Below are positions 51,801-59,231 of a DNA stretch of 64,000 bases, piece after piece. How positions within the stretch are numbered: the first letter of the stretch is position 1; each line of letters begins with the position of its first letter. The position numbers and the translations under genes are program-made. The notes beneath the pieces are model-generated. The model saw nothing but the letters and a program-made list of their open reading frames with translations. It searched no databases and was not told the DNA's origin. The DNA lies in NCBI RefSeq assembly GCF_905397395.1, contig NZ_CAJPVH010000026.1, positions 1 to 64,000 on the forward strand. The letters are read 5' to 3'. Source of the stretch: Cupriavidus campinensis (GTDB lineage: Bacteria; Pseudomonadota; Gammaproteobacteria; Burkholderiales; Burkholderiaceae).

Positions 51801-54497
51801 CGGCTGCTTGGTACGTCGGGCAACGATTCGCTGTATGCCGGCGCCAATTACGCAAGCTACATCCAGGGCCTGGCGGGCAATGACTCGATATCAGGCGGAA
51901 CGCTGGGCGACACGCTCGACGGCGGCGTTGGCAATGACACGCTGAGCGGCGGCAACGGGAACGACACGCTGCTGGGTGGCTCAGGCATCGATTCGCTCAG
52001 CGGTGGTGCAGGCAACGACGTGCTGGTGGGCGGCATCGGCAACGACACACTGAGTGACGGTGCGGGCAATGACACCTATCGGTTCTCGCGCGGAGACGGT
52101 GCCGACACAATCAGCGATTATGACAACACGGCTGGCAATGTCGACGTGATCGAATTCACGGATATCAAGTCCACCGACATCGTCGGGTTCGAGAAGATCG
52201 GTAACGACCTGGTGCTGCGCTACGGTGATGGACAAGCCGATTCGGTGACGGTGTCGTACTACTTCTACGACTCGGGCTACACCATCGAGCAGTTCCGCTT
52301 TGCTGACGGGGTGACCTACGACAAGGCCGCCGTGGCACAGCACTTCGTGGGGACGTCGGGTAACGACTCCCTGTCGGGCTGGAGTACGCTGGCCAACGGC
52401 ATCCAGGGGCTTGATGGCAACGACACGATCAGCGGGGGCAGCCTCGACGACGTTCTCGACGGTGGCGCAGATATTGACTCGTTGAGCGGCGGGAGTGGTA
52501 ACGACGTGCTGATTGGCGGCATCGGCAACGATGCGCTGAACGGCGGAGCGGGCAATGACGTGTATCGTTTCTCGCGTGGCGATGGGGCGGACATGGTCGT
52601 GGACGGTGATAGCGTGCTCGGCAATGTCGATGCCATCGAGTTCACCGACGTGAAGTCCACTGACATTCGTGGGTTCGAGAAGAGTGGCAATGACCTGGTG
52701 CTCCGCTACGGAGAGGGCGCTGGCGACATCGTCACGATCCAGTACTTCTTCTACGACACAGCCTACATCATCGAGGAATTCCGCTTTGCCGATGGCGTGA
52801 CCTTCGGCCGGGCGGATGTCGCGCAACGCCTGATTGGTACGAGCGGGGCGGATTCGTTCAGCGCCTGGAGCAACTATGCGAGCCACATCCAGGGGCTGGC
52901 GGGTAACGACTCGATCAGCGGAAGCGCGCTGAACGATGTGCTAGACGGTGGCACTGGCAACGACACGCTGAGTGGCGGCAACGGGAACGACACGCTGCTG
53001 GGAGGAGACGGCGTCGATTCGCTCAGCGGTGGTGCAGGCAACGACGTGTTGGTGGGCGGCACTGGCAACGACACACTGAGTGACGGTGCGGGCAATGACA
53101 CCTATCGGTTCTCGCGCGGAGACGGTGCCGACACGGTCAGCGATTATGACAACACGGCGGGCAATACCGATGTGATCGAATTCACGGACCTCAAGTCCAC
53201 CGACATCCTTGGGTTCGAGAAGAACGGTCACGACCTGGTGCTGCGCTACGGCGAAGGACAGGCCGATTCGGTGACGGTGTCGTACTACTTCTACGACACG
53301 GGCTACACCATCGAGCAGTTCCGCTTTGCCGATGGGGTGACGTTCGACAGGGCGGATGTCGCGCAACGCCTGATTGGTACGAGCGGGGCGGATTCGTTCA
53401 GCGCCTGGAGCAACTATGCGAGTCACATTCAGGGTCTGGCAGGCAACGACTCGATCAGCGGTAGTGTGCTTGACGATGTGCTCGATGGTGGCACCGGTAG
53501 TGACACGCTGAGCGGCGGCACAGGGAACGACACGCTGCTGGGAGGAGAGGGCGTCGATTCGCTCAACGGTGGTGCAGGCAACGACGTGCTGGTGGGCGGC
53601 ATCGGCAACGACACACTGAGCGACGGTGCGGGCAATGACACCTATCGGTTCTCGCGCGGAGACGGTGCCGACACGGTCAGCGATTATGACAACACGGCCA
53701 GCAATGTTGACGTGATCGAATTCACAGACCTCAAGTCCACCGACATCGTCGGGTTCGAGAAGATCGGTTACGACCTGGTGCTGCGCTACGGTGATGGACA
53801 AGCCGATTCGGTGACGGTGTCGTACTACTTCTACGACTCGGGCTACACCATCGAGCAGTTCCGCTTTGCTGACGGGGTGACCTATGACAAGGCTGCCGTG
53901 GCACAGCACTTCGTGGGGACGTCGGGTAACGACTCGCTGTCGGGCTGGAGTACGCTGGCCAACGGCATCCGGGGGCTCGATGGCAACGACACGATCAGCG
54001 GGGGCAGCCTCGACGACGTTCTAGACGGCGGCGCAGGTATTGATTCGCTGAGCGGTGGCAATGGCAACGACGTGCTGATTGGGGGAACCGGCAACGATAC
54101 GCTGAACGGCGGAGCGGGCAATGATGTGTATCGTTTCTCGCGTGGCGATGGGGCGGACATTGTCAATGACTACGATAACGCCGCGGGGAATCTCGATACC
54201 CTGCACTTTGGAGCGGGCATCGAATCGGACCAACTCTGGTTCCGTCGCGCTGGCACGGATCTCGATATCAGTGTGATTGGCACCGGCGATAGTCTACGCA
54301 TCTCAAATTGGTATTCGGACAAGGGCTACCACGTGGAGTCGATCGAGGTCGATGGCGGCTTGCGTCTGCTTGACAGCCAGGTCGACAACCTTGTTAGCGC
54401 GATGGCTGCCTTCAGCCCTCCGTCCGCGGGAACAACAACGTTGCCGGACAACTATCGAGAAGCATTGAACAATACGCTCGCTGCCAACTGGAAGTAG
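42897..54497 (+). CDS. giant RTX protein secreted by type I secretion
   Basis: 3866 residues from ATG 42897 (GGAG 8 nt upstream; GTG 42876 and ATG 42936 are alternatives). Residues 1-260 are helical and unrecognised. About 262-370 hold EF-hand-like Ca-binding segments (LDLDGDGLELS, LNGNGVIDSGRELFG, DSNGDGVISAADDAFG). From about 725 to 3780 there are more than ten modules, each a run of GGxGxDxLx nonapeptides followed by a segment of the HCBP-related type (DTYLFGRGSGKDTI... LRITNYF... IRFADGT). The C-terminus (about the last 60 residues) is the likely uncleaved secretion signal. No protease, lipase or pore-forming domain was found. Probably a calcium-stabilised surface adhesin or layer protein; this is inference. 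Confidence 0.95.
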   Translation: MQVTAVNLKQRKQMQTLNSTDLARLETVLRSGDVNGFYTEMLDRGYMYAGWGRGVANGDTIAGVAALDYLQGSALMGASGEACRNLSDEQVQSIKTGMAEAYLTALQAISRESPGGEVLRDVNAREVWDFHKQVFEANKLGIENWTLNSVFELLVKNGGEGALERNWEAIRDTGGEGYAATRINLDVLGFMLLNAASSDPSTRAMAEEWIKMVPGIFQGQWENTLRVLERFVDAQLKLIDATINGLTNSLFNQARNFVMVYDPLVLDLDGDGLELSGATGNVLFDFNEDGIKTGTGWARPDDGFLVRDLNGNGVIDSGRELFGVDTLKRNGQLASNGFDALADLDSNGDGVISAADDAFGQLRIWQDTNQDGITQASELKSLLDLNITSINIGGTSVGPQAGQNINGNSVALSATFTRDGQTRTVGAIDLASNPFFSEHPTEVLDPNGNTVEPSEQARQLPQMRGSGMARDLRSAASLSGALAASVTAFAGLDTRAAQLAALDDVIGKWAKSSSYWSSLDGYLKGMVTIKLPADAGMTEAEFRTMMAVLEVFNGSRFYDIGTGRTTPAGFVQATEQSVDPVTGGLVFSRKFTLSPPADQLRLIKEAYAALKESVYGGLVTQTRLAGYLDAVRMTEDATGVHLDGTGLLSRLATRHGSDQVNALIDLVELNRFSGVAVRAAGIDGTGLLRDWLAALPADAPVRSQFADLHLFTGSATTGTTLSDVYIGNASANTFWGQAGSDTISGGDGNDMLYGGDGDDYVEGNAGTDTLSGDAGNDDLFGQAGNDTLEGGAGNDVLDGGEGDDQLTGGFGSDTYIFGRGYGRDSIGNQAEGDAATGKQDIVRMKDIAAGDVTMRRENDDLVLYVNGTYDSLRIRSYFYQDGTGSSGYAVDRIAFSDGVVWSVDTVRGMTITPTAGNDTLVGFSIADNMHGLDGADVLYGRGGDDRLDGGAGSDTLYGEAGADTLLGGDANDTLYGGDGGDVLYGDNGNDALEGGAGNDQLDGGAGDDTLTGGVGSDVYVFGIGSGSDTINNYASGAELVGKVDAVALQRLNLADVIVRRESDDLVIYVGGTADSLRITNYFYQDGIYPYGYAVDQLRFADGTTLDIGAVKALAITGGTGNNTLIGYAGDDTMAGEDGDDTLYGRAGNDVLDGGTGADVLYGEAGNDTLFGGLGDDRLYGNDGADMLLGQGGNDTLDGGNGNDRLDGGAGNDSLSGGYGSDVYVFGIGSGYDTINNYASGDSASKVDAIELQALNQSDVILRRDGDDLLVYIRNQPDVLRVNYYFQSDGINNSGYAVDQIRFADGVIFDVAAVKSLVMVSTTGNDVLTGYATDDIIRGDAGSDTLYGRAGNDTLEGGAGADTLHGESGNDTLDGGDGNDVLNGNDGADTLMGGDGNDTLDGNGSNDRLDGGAGNDTLMGGQGSDTYVFGVGSGKDTIGNAVYNDIGKVDTLELAGLNAADITMRRESDDLVITINGTTDSIRISAHFSGDNKSLYGYAIDRIVFADGTVMQYNDIAAAVSASTPGVRLTGSEGADVLTGTIGTDTILGNGGNDVIDGGAGNDLLTGGAGNDTYLFGRGSGKDTISGQDSGVGKRDIVQMGPGIAASDIRVTRESDKLILTIAGTADSLIVNDYFYGDATSGYQVEEIVFADGTRWDIAAIKAMVQIATAGNDTLQGYANADTLQGGDGEDTLYGYAGDDTLDGGAGLDVVYGGAGRDKLSGGSQNDTLYGEAGDDVLLGDSGNDTLDGGDGNDILDGGTGHDTLIGGAGNDTYLFGLGSGSDTISGYDTQAGKRDVVQFGVGIGRNDIDVRRVGSNLVMAIRGTADSLTVSGYFYGDATSGYQVEEIRFEDGTIWDVATIKAMALAATDGNDVLQGYAGNDVIAGGIGEDTINGNAGNDQIDGGGGADTITGGTGNDIILGGSQNDSLYGEAGNDTLLGDSGNDTLSGGDGDDVLDGGANNDTLDGGAGNDTYLFGRGFGWDTISQSDSGVGKRDVVLIGPGIGAGDMRVRREATHLVLTIEGTSDTLVVGNYFSSDGTSGAQVEEIRFADGTVWTVAAIKAMVQGSSSGNDMVYGYAGNDVLAGQAGDDTLYGYGGDDTLDGGDGADTLYGGVGNDALNGGAHSDTLYGGDGDDTVVGDSGNDTLYGEAGNDVLRGGDGNDSLDGGAGADMLDGGKGDDTLTGNVGNDIFRFDRGYGKDTISGVDSTVGKRDVLELGAGIAVADITVRRVGDSLVLAVADTTDTLTVVDYFYADATYGAQLEEIRFADGTVWSVADVKSLVQLPTAGNDILKGYAGADALSGDAGDDTLYGYAGNDVLDGGAGADTLYGGTGNDTMAGGAQADIMYGEAGNDTLAGGAGDDTLDGGVGDDVLDGGAGNDGMWGGTGNDTFLFGRGGGKDFIRIEDSTAGKVDTLKLGEGITADDVVLNYLDGNLILSLRDTADQIRVIGHGTSPLDRIVFADGTVWDAAGIRARMTGPTAGADTIVWGGGDDVVDGLAGNDVLDGGAGADTLRGGAGDDTYVFHVGSGNDIVSQYDSTAGRVDTIRFEGIPATGLQSVTRVGYDLIIAYGNDDRITLQNFYYDPAYLVDRFAFADGTTWTRAELFSAYGIRLSAGNDAYAFTSDAEVVFAGSGDDYVTAGAGDDVLYGESGNDALHGEVGNDVLDGGAGIDSLSGGSGNDVLIGGTGNDTLNGGAGNDVYRFSRGDGADMVVDGDSVLGNVDAIEFTDVKSTDIRGFEKSGNDLVLRYGEGAGDIVTIQYFFYDTAYIIEEFRFADGVTFGRADVAQRLIGTSGADSISAWSNYASHIQGLAGNDSIGGSSLDDVLDGGAGNDTLSGGNGNDTLLGGDGVDSLSGGAGNDVLVSGTGNDTLSDGAGNDTYRFSRGDGADTVIDYDNTVGNFDVIEFTDIKSTDILGFEQRGNDMVLRYGDGQADSVTVSYYFYDSGYTIEQFRFADGVTFDRVALSLRLLGTSGNDSLYAGANYASYIQGLAGNDSISGGTLGDTLDGGVGNDTLSGGNGNDTLLGGSGIDSLSGGAGNDVLVGGIGNDTLSDGAGNDTYRFSRGDGADTISDYDNTAGNVDVIEFTDIKSTDIVGFEKIGNDLVLRYGDGQADSVTVSYYFYDSGYTIEQFRFADGVTYDKAAVAQHFVGTSGNDSLSGWSTLANGIQGLDGNDTISGGSLDDVLDGGADIDSLSGGSGNDVLIGGIGNDALNGGAGNDVYRFSRGDGADMVVDGDSVLGNVDAIEFTDVKSTDIRGFEKSGNDLVLRYGEGAGDIVTIQYFFYDTAYIIEEFRFADGVTFGRADVAQRLIGTSGADSFSAWSNYASHIQGLAGNDSISGSALNDVLDGGTGNDTLSGGNGNDTLLGGDGVDSLSGGAGNDVLVGGTGNDTLSDGAGNDTYRFSRGDGADTVSDYDNTAGNTDVIEFTDLKSTDILGFEKNGHDLVLRYGEGQADSVTVSYYFYDTGYTIEQFRFADGVTFDRADVAQRLIGTSGADSFSAWSNYASHIQGLAGNDSISGSVLDDVLDGGTGSDTLSGGTGNDTLLGGEGVDSLNGGAGNDVLVGGIGNDTLSDGAGNDTYRFSRGDGADTVSDYDNTASNVDVIEFTDLKSTDIVGFEKIGYDLVLRYGDGQADSVTVSYYFYDSGYTIEQFRFADGVTYDKAAVAQHFVGTSGNDSLSGWSTLANGIRGLDGNDTISGGSLDDVLDGGAGIDSLSGGNGNDVLIGGTGNDTLNGGAGNDVYRFSRGDGADIVNDYDNAAGNLDTLHFGAGIESDQLWFRRAGTDLDISVIGTGDSLRISNWYSDKGYHVESIEVDGGLRLLDSQVDNLVSAMAAFSPPSAGTTTLPDNYREALNNTLAANWK
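50901..52466 (+). repeat. 1566-bp tandem unit in the RTX gene, copy 1
   Basis: Matches the next 1566 bp at high identity (522 residues, frame kept). Each unit contains smaller blocks of about 540 bp. Confidence 0.85.
52467..54032 (+). repeat. 1566-bp tandem unit in the RTX gene, copy 2
   Basis: Second copy. A partial third begins at 54033 and ends before the C-terminal secretion region. Anchors such as GCCTGATTGGTACGAGCGG occur at 51261, 52827 and 53367, showing both the 1566-bp and the inner 540-bp spacing. Confidence 0.85.
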
Positions 54498-54948
54498 CCC
54501 ACGGGATGTCGCACTCTTGGTCGAGTCGATCAGGGGTGCGATTGCGCACGCTGCATCACAATAGACTCAATTGCGCCTGACGGGCGTTCACCTGCGTGCA
54601 TCATGGCTGGTTACTCGTCCGAACAAATAGGACGCCGCGGCCGAAGTGTTCAGCATTCGATAGACGGCGCCGATGTTCACTTAGAACATGGCGCCTTGCA
54701 TCTCTCTACGTCAACTTTGAGTACGACTGCCGTCGTTCGATTTTACGAATTCAACGACTGGTTATGGCCGGTAAGGGACCGATTGACTGTAAGAACGCTT
54801 ACCGCGCAGTCGGCAGCTGTGCATGGACGTGGAGTGATCGGGAAAGCGGGGCGGCTCCCCCTGCGACCGTAGGGTGCAATTGGCGTCCGGCGTGCCGTTA
54901 TAAGCAGCGTACGCCGAGCCGGCGTCCATTCCAATCGCCCAACGATCC
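54498..54948. other. intergenic stretch, nothing recognised
   Basis: Short overlapping frames only. No hairpin with a T run seen directly after the RTX stop codon. Confidence 0.4.
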
Positions 54949-55539
54949 ATGCAGCTGTCTTTACGAGTCCCGATTTTCGCCACGACGCTGTTGCTTGCCG
55001 GTTGCGCGCGCCCGCCATTGATTCCCGTTGCCCCCGCTGCGTCAAGGGTCTGCTGCCAGTCGCTGCAGCAATTGCCGGTGGATACCCTGACGTTCGAGGA
55101 CACCAAATCGGTGTCGTTCGATGCCGAGCGTTCGCCGGTGTTTACGTTCCCCGAAGGCAATGGCGTTTTTGCGGCCTACACGCTGCCGACGGCATCGGAA
55201 GGCGCCGTGCTTGAGCTGCGCGCCTTCGTAAAGGGTGGCCCGACGATACCGTCAATGTCGATTTTTAGGCCAAATGCGCTGTTTCTCGATACGGCGCGCA
55301 ATCCGCTACCCGGCCCGCGCGAAGCGCCATTGCGCACCCGCAAGGGAATTCTCGCGCGGTCCATGTCGAAAATCGCGACATACGAGGTGCCGGCGCAGGC
55401 GCGATTTGTCGTCGTGTATTCCGGAAGCCCGCACGCTGAGCGCAGCACCATCAGCTCGGAAAACGGCACCATGTACGGCATTCCCTATTCGTACACCGGG
55501 AGCGTGGATATTTCGTTGAAAAAGGCCCACGCCAAATGA
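54949..55539 (+). CDS. MalM-like outer-membrane lipoprotein
   Basis: A 196-residue lipoprotein with lipobox LLAGC (Cys19). The mature part has a Cys pair (VCCQSL) and the pattern LTFEDTKSVSFDAERSPVFTFPEGNGVFAAYTLP, as in the MalM family of periplasmic proteins encoded with maltose transport in enterics; here there is no maltose gene nearby. Its stop overlaps the next gene's ATG (55536), so the two lipoproteins form an operon. Confidence 0.8.
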   Translation: MQLSLRVPIFATTLLLAGCARPPLIPVAPAASRVCCQSLQQLPVDTLTFEDTKSVSFDAERSPVFTFPEGNGVFAAYTLPTASEGAVLELRAFVKGGPTIPSMSIFRPNALFLDTARNPLPGPREAPLRTRKGILARSMSKIATYEVPAQARFVVVYSGSPHAERSTISSENGTMYGIPYSYTGSVDISLKKAHAK

Positions 55540-56114
55540 CGATATTGCATCCGCGACAGATCAGAATCTTGGCAACGGCTGCCCTGGTCACGATGGCGAC
55601 GCTCCTGACCGGCTGCGCCACGATCATCGAAATGACGACAAACGCCGATCCCGGCCCGGATGCCGCGCGCGTTCGCTTCCGGCTGGAAGCGCCCGGAAAC
55701 GTATTCATCCGGGAAGCATCCGCGACCCAGTGCTTCTACTCGACCGACGCCACGAATGGCCGAATTGCAGCTCTGAGCTACAACACACAGGCTATCCGGT
55801 GGATCGTCGAAAGTCGGCTCGACCGTATCGGCATGCCAGGCGGCGAACAATACTCGTCGATTTCCTACACCGAAGCACGGGTGCGTGCTGGCACGCCGGT
55901 CGCCTTGCGCTTTATCGAGTTAAAGGGAGGCATCAACTCGCCTCCGCGCTATGCGCAATGGGTCGTCACGTTGGAGCCGGGCAAGGACTACGAAGTGCTG
56001 CTGGGCAATGCGCTTGGCTCGGTGACGGTATCCGAGATCGTGACGAGCGACGGCTTGAGCCAGCTTGTGCCGGCGAACATCGCCGTACGCACGCCATATT
56101 GCACAGGTCAGTAA
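55536..56114 (+). CDS. lipoprotein of unknown function
   Basis: A 192-residue protein with a signal peptide ending in lipobox LLTGC (Cys27). The mature part is beta-rich with two further cysteines (TQCFYS and the C-terminal PYCTGQ). Overlaps the MalM-like gene by 4 nt (ATGA). Family not recognised; probably envelope-associated together with its partner. Confidence 0.8.
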   Translation: MTILHPRQIRILATAALVTMATLLTGCATIIEMTTNADPGPDAARVRFRLEAPGNVFIREASATQCFYSTDATNGRIAALSYNTQAIRWIVESRLDRIGMPGGEQYSSISYTEARVRAGTPVALRFIELKGGINSPPRYAQWVVTLEPGKDYEVLLGNALGSVTVSEIVTSDGLSQLVPANIAVRTPYCTGQ

Positions 56115-56750
56115 GACCGAGACGCCGAAAAAGGGGGGCGCCGCCTGGCCCCTGCACGGCTCACCTACGCCCCGGCATCCTCCTGCCGTGCCGGCGCGGG
56201 AGGGCACAAGGTCCGGCAATACGATGGAGGGCAGGTAACCACGCAGGTCAGCATAACAATTGTCCACCCCCAACTTGATCATCAACCGATCAAGAAGCGA
56301 TCATGGTTTTTGCCCAGCCACGGTGGCGCGCGGCCGCGACCCGACCGCCATCGCAACACACTAAACTTCGATACACCGGCTGAACGACTCCATCAAGCTG
56401 TTGCGTTGACCGGTTGAATCCGCCGAATTCACAGCCGCTCGCTGCCATAGACGCTCCTTAGCAAGGGCTTGGCAGGCGCCAAGCAAGTACCGCCCATCAG
56501 CGTCGTTCGACGCATCCGCGAGGTCGAGGCAGCGCAAGGACATCGTCCCGACTTATAGCGTGCCTGTCCTCCGGTTCGGTCAACGCACTTCCGTGCATCC
56601 CATTCTTGGTACACACGAAAGCGAAAATCTTGGTTCTTCAATTCGCGCGGTCGAGCGTACAGAATGCGGACATCAAGACGGTCTCCCAGTCACTCAGCCA
56701 GCGCCAAGTGAGACGGTCTCAAAGCCCTACGCCTTTGGAGAGCTGTCATC
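56115..56750. other. intergenic stretch with one doubtful small frame
   Basis: A leftward 60-codon frame at 56361-56543 starts with ATG and has moderately protein-like composition but only a weak ribosome binding site; I do not call it a gene. Otherwise nothing seen. The end of the stretch should hold the promoter of the LysR gene. Confidence 0.4.
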
Positions 56751-57677
56751 ATGGATCGTCTCGTCTCGATGCAGGCATTCACGCGAGTGGTGGATGTCGG
56801 CAGCTTTGCAGGCGCCGCGGAATCTCTGAATCTTCCCAAGGCCACGCTTACCCGACTGATCCAAAAGCTGGAGACGCATCTTGCGGTCAAGCTGCTGCAC
56901 CGGACCACGCGCCGCATCAGCGTGACCACCGAGGGCGCCGCCTACTACGAACGCTGCGTACGCATCCTGGCCGACATCGACGAAGCGGAGTACCTGCTGA
57001 CAAGCCATAACAACTCGCCGCGCGGCACGCTGAACGTGGACACCACGAGCGGGATCGCGAAAATGGTCCTTATGCCGCAACTGCATGACTTCTGCAATGC
57101 GTATCCGGAGATCAGGCTCGAACTGACCAGCAACGGCAAGCCGATTGACCTGCTAAAAGAAGGCGTGGACGTGGTGCTGCGCGTGGGCGCGCTGGAAGAA
57201 GCCATGGTGGCGCGCCGCATCGGCTGGCTACGGCTGGCGCTCTACGCGTCGCCGATCTATTTGCGCCGCTTCGGCACGCCCCAGGATCTTACGGAGCTGG
57301 CGCAGCACAAGGCGGTGAGTCTTCTGTCTAACCGCACCGGACGCGCGACGCCGTGGTCGCTCGCTCGTGGCGGCGAACGCGGCGAAGTGCTGCTGCCCTC
57401 CGTAATTGCCACGAACGATACCGATGTCCATCTGGGCTGCGCGTTGGACGGCCACGGCATTGCATGCATGTCACGGGCGACAGCCGCGCCCTATGTCGAC
57501 AGTGGCCGGCTGGTGGAAATCATGTCCGGCTGGCAGAGCGACCCAATACCGATCTCCGCGATGTATCCGCAGAACCGGCACCTGTCGGCAAAGGTGCGGG
57601 TGTTCGTGAACTGGGCTGCCGACATTTTTTCCCGGCATCCGCATTTCGGTGCCGAGGCGCCGAAGCTCGCGGCCTGA
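56751..57677 (+). CDS. LysR-type transcriptional regulator
   Basis: A 308-residue regulator of the CrgA/DsdC-like kind. Winged helix-turn-helix at residues 1-60 (MDRLVSMQAFTRVVDVGSFAGAA), effector domain at about 90-300 (GTLNVDTTSGIAKMVLMPQL, GVDVVLRVGAL, GIACMSRATAAPYV). It points at the nitroreductase gene 267 bp downstream, its most likely target. Regulators of this group often control redox-enzyme genes in response to small electrophiles; effector unknown. Confidence 0.92.
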   Translation: MDRLVSMQAFTRVVDVGSFAGAAESLNLPKATLTRLIQKLETHLAVKLLHRTTRRISVTTEGAAYYERCVRILADIDEAEYLLTSHNNSPRGTLNVDTTSGIAKMVLMPQLHDFCNAYPEIRLELTSNGKPIDLLKEGVDVVLRVGALEEAMVARRIGWLRLALYASPIYLRRFGTPQDLTELAQHKAVSLLSNRTGRATPWSLARGGERGEVLLPSVIATNDTDVHLGCALDGHGIACMSRATAAPYVDSGRLVEIMSGWQSDPIPISAMYPQNRHLSAKVRVFVNWAADIFSRHPHFGAEAPKLAA

Positions 57678-57944
57678 TCCGGGCACATACCAACACGTTA
57701 CCCAACCTCGCATGTCACGCGCGACGCACACCCGAGGCGCCGTGACCTTCTGTCGCAAGTGCAGCATTCAACCTATTTCAAACTGATCCTTTCGGGCACT
57801 GATTTGAGCAAAAACAGCCTCGAAATCGTTATCTGACACCTCTAAAGTGGAGGCTCACAACCAACCGATGAAACGTCCGCGCCAGAAGTGCGCGCCGCCT
57901 TGCCGAGTGCCCTTCGGCGTATGGCTTCAACCTCGAAGATCAAT

Positions 57945-58580
57945 ATGACTACCGCAATCAACATGACCAACGCCGTTATCGAATGCATCCTGAGTCGCAG
58001 CGCGGCCAAGTACTACGATCCGGCCGCCACCTTGAGCGACGACCAGATCCGCGAGCTGGTCCGCATCGGCACGTCCGCGCCGACGTCGTTCCACATGCAG
58101 AACTGGCGATTTATCGCCGTGCGCACGGCGGCCGCCAAGGCCAAGCTTAGCCCGATTGCCTGGAGCCAGCCGGCAATCACCGATGCCGCCGTGACCTTCA
58201 TCATCATCGGCCAACTGGCCGACGCCAGCGTGATTCCGGAACGCCTGGCGCCGCTGGTGGCGGCTGGCGTCATGCCGGCGGCGATGGTGCCCGAGTGGGA
58301 AAACCCCGCACGCAATCTGTACCAGGACTATCCGCAACGCCAGCGGGATGAAGCCGTGCGCTCCGGCACGTTTGGCGCGGCGGCAATGATTTACGCGGCC
58401 CGTTCGCTGGGCATGGGGTCGACCCCGATGATCGGCTTCGATGCCGAGGCGGTGCACGGTGAATTTGGACTGGCGGCCAACGAGGTGCCGGTCATGCTGC
58501 TTTCCGTGGGCCCCGAGCGTCCGGGAAACTGGGCGCAGAAGCCACGCGTGCCCGTGGCCGATGTGCTGGATCTCGTTTAA
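57945..58580 (+). CDS. nitroreductase-family flavoprotein
   Basis: 211 residues from ATG 57945 (AGAT upstream); the frame also offers GTG 57888 and ATG 57921 or 57963. Family features: the FMN-contacting start (ILSRSAAKYYDP), SAPTSFHMQNWRFI, and the C-terminal LGMGSTPMIGFD...VPVMLLSVG. It would reduce quinones, nitro-compounds or similar substrates with NAD(P)H and FMN. It is followed 36 bp later by an AhpD-like gene, suggesting one detoxification operon under the LysR regulator (inference). Confidence 0.9.
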   Translation: MTTAINMTNAVIECILSRSAAKYYDPAATLSDDQIRELVRIGTSAPTSFHMQNWRFIAVRTAAAKAKLSPIAWSQPAITDAAVTFIIIGQLADASVIPERLAPLVAAGVMPAAMVPEWENPARNLYQDYPQRQRDEAVRSGTFGAAAMIYAARSLGMGSTPMIGFDAEAVHGEFGLAANEVPVMLLSVGPERPGNWAQKPRVPVADVLDLV

Positions 58581-58616
58581 CCGTCAATCCCAGTCTATTT
58601 ATCCAAGGAGTCCACA

Positions 58617-59162
58617 ATGGCAAGAACCGCAGTGCTGAACCAGGAACAGGTACCCGCCGAATCGAAGGCGACGCTCGATGCATTCACGAAGAACATCGGC
58701 TTCACGCCGAACATGATGGCAAGCTTCGCGCAGAGCCCGATTGCGTTCAACGCATGGGCCACGCTGCTGGGCGGCCTGAGCAAGGCGCTCGATGTGAAGA
58801 CGCGCGACGGGATCGGCCTGGCTGTGTCCGAAGTGAATGGCTGCAACTACTGCCTGACCGTTCACAGCTTTACGGCCGAGCATCTGGCCAAACTGCCGGC
58901 CGATGAGATTATCCTTGCCCGAAAGGGCCACGCCAGCGATCCGAAGCGCGACGCGGCGCTGCAGTTTGCGCGCAAGGTAATCGAGACGCGCGGCCAGGTG
59001 AGCGACGCAGACCTGAAAGCAGTGCGCGATGCGGGCTACACCGAACCAAACGTCATCGAGATTGTTGCGCTCGTGGCCATGTACTCGCTGACCAACTTCT
59101 TCAACAACGTGTTCGATCCGGACAAGGACTTCCCGGCGGTGGCGCCGGCCGGCTCGATCTGA
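58617..59162 (+). CDS. carboxymuconolactone decarboxylase/AhpD-family protein
   Basis: A 181-residue protein behind AAGGAG. It carries the AhpD-type active site CxxC with a following His (NGCNYCLTVHS), typical of alkylhydroperoxidase-like disulfide reductases in this superfamily. N-terminal helix KATLDAFTKNIGFTPNM is typical of the uncharacterised peroxidase-related subgroup. It probably removes peroxides or transfers electrons in a thiol pathway. Same direction as the nitroreductase gene, 36 bp away. A hairpin follows its stop. Confidence 0.9.
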   Translation: MARTAVLNQEQVPAESKATLDAFTKNIGFTPNMMASFAQSPIAFNAWATLLGGLSKALDVKTRDGIGLAVSEVNGCNYCLTVHSFTAEHLAKLPADEIILARKGHASDPKRDAALQFARKVIETRGQVSDADLKAVRDAGYTEPNVIEIVALVAMYSLTNFFNNVFDPDKDFPAVAPAGSI

Positions 59163-59170
59163 AGCCAGCA

Positions 59171-59205
59171 GGGACGTAGCCTGTGCTGTGTAGTGGCTGC
59201 GTCCC
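59171..59205 (+). terminator. hairpin after the AhpD-like gene
   Basis: GGGACG-T-AGCC pairs with GGCT-G-CGTCCC around a 13-nt loop (one mismatch). No T run follows, so it may be a weak terminator or an mRNA-stability hairpin. Confidence 0.35.
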
Positions 59206-59231
59206 GTGTGCGATAGCGATGAGGCGTTCAA

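Noticed and set aside
45070..54200. Possible CRISPR array from regularly spaced short repeats
   Set aside because: The repeats are in-frame coding RTX nonapeptides without unique spacers.
54603..54872. 89-codon frame after the RTX gene
   Set aside because: Composition and lack of a start signal do not support it.
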